Shown here one piece after another: positions 57,533 to 63,435 of a stretch of DNA of 64,000 nucleotides (within the stretch, counting starts at the first letter, position 1; each line of letters opens with the position of its first letter). Position numbers and translations under genes: made by a program. Origin of the DNA: Nematostella vectensis (taxonomy: Eukaryota > Cnidaria > Anthozoa > Actiniaria > Edwardsiidae); NCBI RefSeq assembly GCF_932526225.1, contig NC_064037.1, positions 16,430,601 through 16,494,600 of the forward strand, in the 5' to 3' direction. The notes below the pieces were generated by a model. The model searched no databases and was not told the origin of the DNA. It worked only from the letters and a program-made list of their open reading frames with translations.

Positions 57533-57949
57533 ATGGCGAGTATAGCATTTATGATTGGTGGGGCTATTCTTAATGCGACGGCGTTTGTCGGAGGGAGTTA
57601 CCTAGCGAGATACTTATCTTCTGACGCTACTCATGTTGATAAAGAAAAAATAAGACACGATAAAGCGCTTGAAAAGTATCAACAAGCAATGGGTGATTGG
57701 CAGAAAAAAAGACAGGAATACCAGGATTGGTTGACTGAACAATACAACGATAAAGTTCGTGCGGATGAGAACGATAAAGAGACGGATGAGGCCTTCAAAC
57801 TATACGCTCAAACACATCCAGATTTTGATTTGAAAGAGCCCGAGCTCTCAGATTACTACAGACCAAGTAGCAACCAAAAGATGGGAGAGATGGCATATGT
57901 TGGAGGTGGAATGTTAGCCCTTGGCTATGTAGCGAGTAGGTGGATATGA
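57533..57949 (+). CDS. Conserved small membrane protein with central coiled helix (138 aa)
   Basis: I recall proteins of this layout from related cnidarian elements but know no function. A hydrophobic, glycine/alanine-rich N-terminus (residues ~4-25, IAFMIGGAILNATAFVGGSYL) is followed by a charged helical region (~33-85, KALEKYQQAMGDWQKKRQEYQ), a conserved-looking PELSDYYRPSS segment, and a second glycine-rich hydrophobic C-terminus (MAYVGGGMLALGYVASRW). The glycine-rich hydrophobic ends resemble capsid-associated membrane-lytic or minor virion proteins. That role is speculative. Confidence 0.78.
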   Translation: MASIAFMIGGAILNATAFVGGSYLARYLSSDATHVDKEKIRHDKALEKYQQAMGDWQKKRQEYQDWLTEQYNDKVRADENDKETDEAFKLYAQTHPDFDLKEPELSDYYRPSSNQKMGEMAYVGGGMLALGYVASRWI

Positions 57950-57959
57950 GCCGGCACGA

Positions 57960-57970
57960 CTTAAAGATTT
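57960..57970 (+). promoter_or_regulatory. CTTAAAGATTT promoter box
   Basis: CGACTTAAAGATTT, starting 34 nt upstream of the ATG at 57994. Confidence 0.6.
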
Positions 57971-57993
57971 CTTATTTTCAAACAAAATAAGAA

Positions 57994-59016
57994 ATGGATA
58001 TAGATTTTGATCCCACAACAGAAGAAGGTAGAGAAGATTTGAATACTACTGTAGACGAAGATTATGACTCTCTTATTCCAAACGATGGTGAGGGAAGAGA
58101 ATCATGGAATGAAAGGATTTCAAACAGATTTGGTAGAGGTGCAAGCTATGTGAGTAGGAGGTTGACTGACTTATGGAAAACACGAAACCCCGGGAGGGCT
58201 GTCCCCGAGTACATGGAGTTACAGAATATGGGAGGTTCTCCTTCAACGGACACACTTAGGGTAGACCTTTTGTTATCGAAATATCCAGATCTTGATGAAA
58301 ATTTAGTTCAGATTTCAACGGATGAGAGAGGAAAACAATTCATTTCCTTCTATTCTGCGAGAAAAGGTGGTTGGACTATACCAGAAAGGTTGTATAATGA
58401 GGATAGAACGGTGCGGAAGAGTGTTGACACCAAAATCAGATCCGGAAAGTACAAGCAAATTCAGATTCAACTCGATGAACTAGACGCTACAGCTAATACA
58501 CTCAGAGAAGAAGAAGAGAGAAACACCGAGCAAATGAGAAAAAATAATGAGGAACGAAGTGAAACAACTAACCAAGAAAGACTAAGAGCTATAGATCGTA
58601 AAAATGAAGAGCTCAGCGAAAGAAATTCTGTCATAGATGAGACTTTGGAAGAGAATCAATTGGAGAGGGAAAATCTTGAAGAGAGAATGTCGTTGAAAGA
58701 TCGTGTCAAAGCGATTTTTAAGAAATACGGATTTACAGTCGCTGCTGTCGTTACCGCTGTGAGCGTTGTTATCGGTGTTATTGTCTCTAACTTGAATACG
58801 GGTTTGACTAGTGTCGCAAAAGGTGTTGGAGATGGTCTGAAAACAATAGGCAAAAAATTAGGAGAAATACTCCCAGGAATGGTTGGTGCGATAGCTAGTT
58901 TCATATTTAGAACGGCGGGTGAAGTTGTTGGCTTTTTAGCTAAAAACGCTTGGCTTCTCATCGTCGCTGTCGTTCTGTACTTCGTAGAACGATTTAAAAG
59001 GAGACGGAAATCATAA
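57994..59016 (+). CDS. Coiled-coil membrane protein of the element (340 aa)
   Basis: Function unknown. The N-terminal half is acidic and polar (MDIDFDPTTEEGREDL). A long Glu/Arg/Asn-rich coiled coil occupies about residues 155-240. A hydrophobic segment follows at about 246-266 (VAAVVTAVSVVIGVIVSNL), then an amphipathic glycine-rich region, and a final membrane helix at about 318-334 with a basic tail (FVERFKRRRKS). This architecture suits a virion or membrane-remodelling protein. Its last codons carry the promoter box of the next gene (58993-58998). Confidence 0.75.
   Translation: MDIDFDPTTEEGREDLNTTVDEDYDSLIPNDGEGRESWNERISNRFGRGASYVSRRLTDLWKTRNPGRAVPEYMELQNMGGSPSTDTLRVDLLLSKYPDLDENLVQISTDERGKQFISFYSARKGGWTIPERLYNEDRTVRKSVDTKIRSGKYKQIQIQLDELDATANTLREEEERNTEQMRKNNEERSETTNQERLRAIDRKNEELSERNSVIDETLEENQLERENLEERMSLKDRVKAIFKKYGFTVAAVVTAVSVVIGVIVSNLNTGLTSVAKGVGDGLKTIGKKLGEILPGMVGAIASFIFRTAGEVVGFLAKNAWLLIVAVVLYFVERFKRRRKS
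58993..58999 (+). promoter_or_regulatory. TTTAAAA promoter box inside the upstream gene
   Basis: ACGATTTAAAAGGAG. The box begins 27 nt upstream of the ATG at 59020 and lies within the 3' end of the 340-aa gene. Confidence 0.5.
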
Positions 59017-59019
59017 CAA

Positions 59020-59643
59020 ATGGTATTACTTTACATTGAAGGGAACGTTGGTGACTTTACCGTCTATTTAGAACACCCTATTGAAAAGCCGCGGTTTATC
59101 GCGCTGCGAGGATGTGCGTTTCATAATCGTTGTAACAGTCTCTCAAGCGAGGGAACGGTCTCCGACGGTGAGAACATTATCCTTAGGATCCCCGCGGGGC
59201 AGTATACGATCGAGACGCTAAAACGTCAAATAGATGGGGGTATGCGTCTTGGTGAAAAGCCAATCTCTATTAGAGACTCGTCACTCGAGGTTCATCGAAA
59301 CGTTGTGTTGAATGAGCCGCTTGCCTGCCTGTTAGGACTCAAGACCAGGGAGCTGGAAGCAAACACTCACCACAAGATAAAGACGATAGGTCACGAGGCT
59401 ATTTTTATCCACTGCGACCTTGTGAACGCGTCTGACTCCCTCCAACAAGGGGCGCCCTCACAAGTCCTAGCAAGTGTAGAGCTTGATGAAGGAAAGATAT
59501 ACCTCAATCCAAGCGATCCGGTACGGGTTAGTACCACATCAGTCGGTTACGTGAGTAGTCTCCGTCTTAGTATAAAGGGCGGTGACGGAAACACAATAGA
59601 GCGCGGTCTCTACCCGATACGTCTAATCTTAGAAATTACTTAA
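59020..59643 (+). CDS. Probable penton-like / minor capsid protein (207 aa)
   Basis: The protein is soluble-looking, without membrane segments, and strand-rich throughout (FTVYLEHPIEKPRFIALRG; ENIILRIPAGQYTIETL; SLRLSIKGGDG...GLYPIRLILEI). Size and composition fit a single-jelly-roll penton or minor capsid protein, which Polintons and adintoviruses encode alongside the major capsid gene. No motif proves this. The gap to the preceding gene is only 3 nt, and the ATG is set by that gene's TGA/TAA context and the box at 58993. Confidence 0.6.
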   Translation: MVLLYIEGNVGDFTVYLEHPIEKPRFIALRGCAFHNRCNSLSSEGTVSDGENIILRIPAGQYTIETLKRQIDGGMRLGEKPISIRDSSLEVHRNVVLNEPLACLLGLKTRELEANTHHKIKTIGHEAIFIHCDLVNASDSLQQGAPSQVLASVELDEGKIYLNPSDPVRVSTTSVGYVSSLRLSIKGGDGNTIERGLYPIRLILEIT

Positions 59644-59647
59644 AGAA
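59639..59647 (+). promoter_or_regulatory. CTTAAAGAA promoter box
   Basis: TTACTTAAAGAATA. It overlaps the stop codon of the penton-like gene and begins 32 nt upstream of the ATG at 59671. Confidence 0.6.
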
Positions 59648-59670
59648 TAAACTCTCCCCATAATAAAGCT

Positions 59671-60276
59671 ATGGAAGAGTACAACTCAATCTACCCGAAC
59701 GTACCCCGAGGGGTCAGCCCCTCGGGTGATAACTTCAGACTCCAAAAGACCCACGATGTTTTGGGAAGTTTGGAGCAAGAAGTTAAACATTACGAGAACG
59801 TGAGGAAAAAGTATAAACGAGGGCAGAGCGTGTTTTCAAAGTTAAGTGTGGTCTTAGGACTCTTATCCGTCATTCTTGGGTCTAGTGGTTTGGGGACTTC
59901 TCTGTCGGGTTTTGGTATCGTCGTCGGAGTTCCGTTGGGTGCTTTGGCCGGTGTTTTCGGTCTTATGTCTGTAGGCTGTGCGGCGGTTTCTAAACGGCTG
60001 TCGCAAAAAGTCTCCAAGCACGACCAAACAGCGGCGATGGCAAAGGCAAAAGTAAATAGCATACGCGACCTGGTCTCTAAAGCTTTAAAAGACAACAAAA
60101 TATCAGACGAAGAGTTCTCTTTAATCTTGAACGAGTTGGACAAGTTTGAGGCTCTAAAGCTCCAGATCCGTCAAAAGTCGGTAAGAGAGGACGAAAAAAA
60201 CGTAAACATTACCAAGCTGAGGGAAACAGTAAGAGAAGAGATTTTGAAAGACCTGGCGAGTCGACCCGCTCGGTGA
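59671..60276 (+). CDS. Two-helix membrane protein with coiled-coil flanks (201 aa)
   Basis: Function unknown. After a short N-terminus containing PRGVSPSG (encoded by a perfect copy of the palindromic repeat) comes a helical charged segment (LGSLEQEVKHYENVRKKYKRG). A pair of glycine-rich hydrophobic stretches follows at about residues 55-105 (VVLGLLSVILGSSGLGTSL; FGIVVGVPLGALAGVFGLMSV). The remainder is a charged helical tail (LVSKALKDNKISDEEFSLIL...). The long glycine-rich hydrophobic hairpin flanked by helices is reminiscent of membrane-active or pore-like proteins. Its role in the virion or in membrane passage is not known. Confidence 0.75.
   Translation: MEEYNSIYPNVPRGVSPSGDNFRLQKTHDVLGSLEQEVKHYENVRKKYKRGQSVFSKLSVVLGLLSVILGSSGLGTSLSGFGIVVGVPLGALAGVFGLMSVGCAAVSKRLSQKVSKHDQTAAMAKAKVNSIRDLVSKALKDNKISDEEFSLILNELDKFEALKLQIRQKSVREDEKNVNITKLRETVREEILKDLASRPAR
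59705..59726. repeat. GC-rich palindromic repeat, copy F (perfect hairpin, in coding sequence)
   Basis: Arms CCCGAGGGG (59705-59713) and CCCCTCGGG (59718-59726) pair perfectly over 9 bp around the loop TCAG. It sits 12 codons into the 201-aa gene and encodes PRGVSPSG. Confidence 0.85.
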
Positions 60277-60338
60277 AATTTCTGTACGAGAGAACTCCCG
60301 TCGGATGGATCTATGAATTGAGATGCGTAAAGGACTGA

Positions 60339-60345
60339 TTTAAAA
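60339..60345 (+). promoter_or_regulatory. TTTAAAA promoter box (CTGATTTAAAAAC)
   Basis: It is 16 nt from the first ATG (60355) and 28 nt from the second in-frame ATG (60367). The spacing rule of the element favours 60367. Confidence 0.6.
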
Positions 60346-60354
60346 ACATCTTAT

Positions 60355-61881
60355 ATGTCATATAAGATGAAGTTTACAGAATTTGCGAAAAGGTACCCCT
60401 ACTACTCACGCTTCAGGTTCTCTGCCGACGAGCACGGCAATGTGCAATTCGTTTTCAATGGGGACGAATACGATCCATTCGACAAGAATGGGAATCTAGT
60501 CAAAACGTTATATCACTTCCCTGGTAATAGCTGGAAACCCGAGAATATCCAGGATTTTCTAGTCGCCGACGACACACAAGCATACAAGGAAACGATCCAG
60601 CAACTGTTTGGATTTCCAAAACAATATAGACTAGACGCGCGTGCAGAGTACAAGATATTGCCGTGGGACGAAAACCCTACGAAAAATAACTACGTCTCTT
60701 TTGATGTTTTTATAACACCAAAGGTGAAGACACACTTTGTTTTTAGGGATATATTCACCGACAGCGAGCTAGTATTCAGAACAGCAAAGGAGGCTAGTAG
60801 GTGGCTTGACGCCCCGAACCTCAGTTATTGGAGTCAAGCCTTAAATTTTGTTATGTTTTGCGCGACTGCTGGATGTGGTGTGACGCGTGACATGATTGAC
60901 GACTCTCAAGTGGGGTCATTCTACAGATTTCACATCATTTTCACTATCAGACGAATATTAAACGAGCTACAATGCCCTCTTCCAAAAGATAGGCTCTTTA
61001 GTTGGAATAAAAACTTTCACAGCGAAGCGGCTTACCAAAAACTAAGAACAGAATTCCGAACTGGTGACGATTTCCGGTTCCTCGGGCCGATAAATCATGG
61101 GTTAGGGAACGTTTATAATTATGATTATCACGGCTTGTCATCTTCTAACGACAAGTATAAGCCTTATGGCACCATTGATCAATTACACGACGAATGGGAC
61201 GCTGCCAAAAGCGACCACGAACACATGAATCACTTTGAGATCGAGTACCTGAAAGACCTTAGAACTGGGTTTCAGTATGAGTGGTTCTTTCCGGAAAAAT
61301 CAATGGGGTTAACCAAAGCTGGGTTGTCTAGGATAAACCAGAGCATCGAAGCCTTTGTTTACTGTATTCTAGGCGCGCAAGTTCAGACCCGGTCGTCAAT
61401 CGTCGGTGATAGCGGTTCAGCTCAGGAAACGAAACAGGTCTTCACGAAACTCTTTGAAAGCGCGGTGGTGGAAAACAGTATATCGAAAAGTATACAACGG
61501 TATCAGTTTGCTTTACAACAGGCGAGACAAAAACTAGACCTGGCTTTCGCCCTCGGCTGTTGGTTAAGTCCATCGTATCTTGTGATAAATAACAACACTT
61601 CGATCGCTGGCTATAATAACAAGTTACAAAAAGCCACCACTGATATGAAACTGGGGCTGAATCCGATAAATAACGAGATAAAAACGATCCCAAAACATAA
61701 TATGGGTCATTCAAAGATTGTGTTACCTCATACCGAGTCAGTCACGGCTCACAAACCGGAACCGGAGGCGAAAACTAACCCAAAGCCGGACGTGACTAAA
61801 CCCACGAACACACAGCACGAAACTAACCTTGCCACGATCACAGCCTTTACGGCTGGTTTAGCTTGGTATCTATTCCGGTAA
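60355..61881 (+). CDS. Large element protein of unknown function with C-terminal membrane anchor (508 aa)
   Basis: I do not recognise it. It is the largest of the late-type genes after the polymerase. The first ~410 residues look globular and aromatic-rich (RYPYYSRFRFSADEHGNVQFVFNG; APNLSYWSQALNFVMFC). A Pro/Lys/Thr-rich linker follows (about 460-485, KPEPEAKTNPKPDVTKP), then a single C-terminal hydrophobic anchor (about 489-506, ATITAFTAGLAWYLF). Tail anchoring through a proline-rich stalk fits a surface or membrane-attached virion protein. That is inference. The start may be 60367 (504 aa) by promoter-box spacing. There is no signal peptide and no sign of damage. Confidence 0.8.
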   Translation: MSYKMKFTEFAKRYPYYSRFRFSADEHGNVQFVFNGDEYDPFDKNGNLVKTLYHFPGNSWKPENIQDFLVADDTQAYKETIQQLFGFPKQYRLDARAEYKILPWDENPTKNNYVSFDVFITPKVKTHFVFRDIFTDSELVFRTAKEASRWLDAPNLSYWSQALNFVMFCATAGCGVTRDMIDDSQVGSFYRFHIIFTIRRILNELQCPLPKDRLFSWNKNFHSEAAYQKLRTEFRTGDDFRFLGPINHGLGNVYNYDYHGLSSSNDKYKPYGTIDQLHDEWDAAKSDHEHMNHFEIEYLKDLRTGFQYEWFFPEKSMGLTKAGLSRINQSIEAFVYCILGAQVQTRSSIVGDSGSAQETKQVFTKLFESAVVENSISKSIQRYQFALQQARQKLDLAFALGCWLSPSYLVINNNTSIAGYNNKLQKATTDMKLGLNPINNEIKTIPKHNMGHSKIVLPHTESVTAHKPEPEAKTNPKPDVTKPTNTQHETNLATITAFTAGLAWYLFR

Positions 61882-62080
61882 CATGCGGGGTGCATGTGGA
61901 CGGATGTGACGTACCGCAAGAAGACAATACCTGTTCACGTGTGCATACCAGACCACCCTGGCGACCGCGAACTCTCAATGTAAATACAAAACCTATTTTC
62001 AGAATCGCTAGTTGTCAGGGTGATTAGGAATGTATGTGTTTTGTAACGTGAGACGCGTTACAAAACTGAGTGGGTCAATG
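61882..62080. other. Short non-coding gap between convergent genes
   Basis: This 199-bp gap separates the ends of the 508-aa gene (plus) and the Cys/His-repeat gene (minus). I see no strong terminator hairpin. Confidence 0.4.
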
Positions 62081-62428
62081 TTAATTTCCGTTACACGTTC
62101 TGCAATGGTGCTTTTGTCTATCGTGTTCGCATATTTGAGACCCTCCGCATAACTTACAAAAGGGTCTCTGTTTGCCGTGTTCACACATCCCTTTCCCCTT
62201 GCAGTCTTTACAGACATATCTTGCTCGTCTGTGCTCACAAATGCTACCGCCGTTACATTCTCTGCACCGCGTTTTTCTCCGGTTGTGAGGGCAGATTTGC
62301 GATCCGTGACAATCTTTGCAATAATATTTCACTCTGCCATGAAGACACTTATAATCCGTTGTTCGCTTTACGGGGGATACTTTCGAGTCTTTCACCGTTT
62401 GGTTCTCCATTTCTATCAAACCGGTCAT
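62081..62428 (-). CDS. Cys/His-repeat (zinc-knuckle-like) protein
   Basis: It is predicted to bind zinc and possibly nucleic acid. After ~25 residues come five tandem copies of a ~17-residue repeat of the form C-x-H-x2-x4-C-x2-C-x-G (CLHGRVKYYCKDCHG, CPHNRRKTRCRECNG, CEHRRARYVCKDCKG, CEHGKQRPFCKLCGG, CEHDRQKHHCRTCNG). Such repeats are common in large-DNA-virus proteins, and their function is unknown. The frame gives 115 aa from the ATG at 62428, or 109 aa from the second ATG at 62410, which the promoter-box spacing (28 nt) favours. The N-terminal DNA and peptide (GLIEMEN...VKD) match the start of the polymerase gene. Confidence 0.8.
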   Translation of the reverse strand: MTGLIEMENQTVKDSKVSPVKRTTDYKCLHGRVKYYCKDCHGSQICPHNRRKTRCRECNGGSICEHRRARYVCKDCKGKGMCEHGKQRPFCKLCGGSQICEHDRQKHHCRTCNGN

Positions 62429-62431
62429 GTC

Positions 62432-62438
62432 CTTAAAT
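62432..62438 (-). promoter_or_regulatory. TTTAAGG promoter box (GTGATTTAAGGAC)
   Basis: It is on the minus strand, 10 nt from the first and 28 nt from the second in-frame ATG of the Cys/His-repeat gene. The flanking sequence is shared with the polymerase promoter. Confidence 0.6.
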
Positions 62439-62489
62439 CACTTTTCATTTTTTTACGCCTCGATACTCACCCTCCTAGCCGGCCGACGT

Positions 62490-63314
62490 CTACCTGGCGA
62501 AACACTCTTCCAACATTTCCTTCTCTTGCTCATCCATGCACCAATCCCAAAACCTGTCAGGATGCCAAGCTACTGGCATTAGTTCGTCCTCCAGCTTTCT
62601 ACGGAATCTCACCTTGTGTAGCTTCTCCGGGAGCTCCTCATGCACGAGACCCCACCTCCACGCCGCACGTAGCACCGCGACAATTTCGTGTAGACCCAAA
62701 AACCGCGCGTAGTTCATATGTACAATGAGATCGGTCGCGCCCCACTCCAAGCACAACCTCACAATCTCGAGGTTGCCAGATTCGGTGGCCGGTGTTATAG
62801 CATAGTCCGGGTCAAACTCGCTGAAGTTTTCTCTCAGCAACTCTAGAACCTCAACGTGACCGTTGTACGCCGCCTCAGCGGAGGCCCAACCGACGTCGGC
62901 ATCGACGCCTAGATCTATCAATAACTTAACAACCCCCACCTGACCTTCCCCCGCCGCAGCACCCATGGCCTCGGTCATGGCCTCTCCTCCGTCGGCACAA
63001 TACTCATCCATCACCTTCAAAACCTCTACGTGGCCGCCTTTCGCGGCCATGGACGCTGGATACACGAAGTCACAGGCGCCCGACTCACAACACATCTTAA
63101 CGATCTCGGCGTGGCCGTTCATTGCGGCCCTGACCATCGGCTTTTCGAAATCCGTCGCACCCCAACTCTTACACAACCTCACGGTCTCGACGCACCCCTC
63201 CCACGCCGCGCGCTCCATAACGGCGTCAAAGTCTGCGGCTCCCCACCTCGCTAAGGTGGCGGCTTGATCCTCCACGGTGAGATTTGTAAGACTTCCAGCA
63301 CTTTGCATATCCAT
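62490..63314 (-). CDS. Ankyrin-repeat protein (274 aa)
   Basis: The protein is built of about six degenerate ankyrin repeats, each with a GHxEIVKxC- or GHVEVL-type second helix (GCVETVRLCKSWGATD; GHAEIVKMCCESGACD; GHVEVLKVMDEYC; GQVGVVKLLIDLGVDAD; GHVEVLELLREN; GNLEIVRLCLEWGATD). A C-terminal segment ends WHPDRFWDWCMDEQEKEMLEE. Ankyrin repeats are protein-binding scaffolds. In large DNA viruses such proteins often target host regulators, but here that is inference. Start: ATG at 63312-63314, with a TTTAAAGAC box 26 nt upstream (second ATG 32 nt). The G+C-rich codon use differs from the late cluster, which suggests a separate origin. Confidence 0.9.
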   Translation of the reverse strand: MDMQSAGSLTNLTVEDQAATLARWGAADFDAVMERAAWEGCVETVRLCKSWGATDFEKPMVRAAMNGHAEIVKMCCESGACDFVYPASMAAKGGHVEVLKVMDEYCADGGEAMTEAMGAAAGEGQVGVVKLLIDLGVDADVGWASAEAAYNGHVEVLELLRENFSEFDPDYAITPATESGNLEIVRLCLEWGATDLIVHMNYARFLGLHEIVAVLRAAWRWGLVHEELPEKLHKVRFRRKLEDELMPVAWHPDRFWDWCMDEQEKEMLEECFAR

Positions 63315-63331
63315 TTTGTTATTACATCCAC

Positions 63332-63340
63332 GTCTTTAAA
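63332..63340 (-). promoter_or_regulatory. TTTAAAGAC promoter box (GTGGTTTAAAGACG)
   Basis: It is on the minus strand, 26 nt from the first and 32 nt from the second in-frame ATG of the ankyrin gene. The context is the same as at the polymerase gene. Confidence 0.65.
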
Positions 63341-63435
63341 CCACTTTTTTCGAATTTTTTTAGACGTGTTAATTCACATCTACTCCGAACTGACAGTTTT
63401 CTGGAAATCCTGATTTCTCTGGAAATCAGGAAACA

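Noticed and set aside
62008-62238. Minus-strand open frame overlapping the Cys/His-repeat gene
   Set aside because: It is in a different frame from the clear CxxC repeats and has no promoter box or recognisable sequence.
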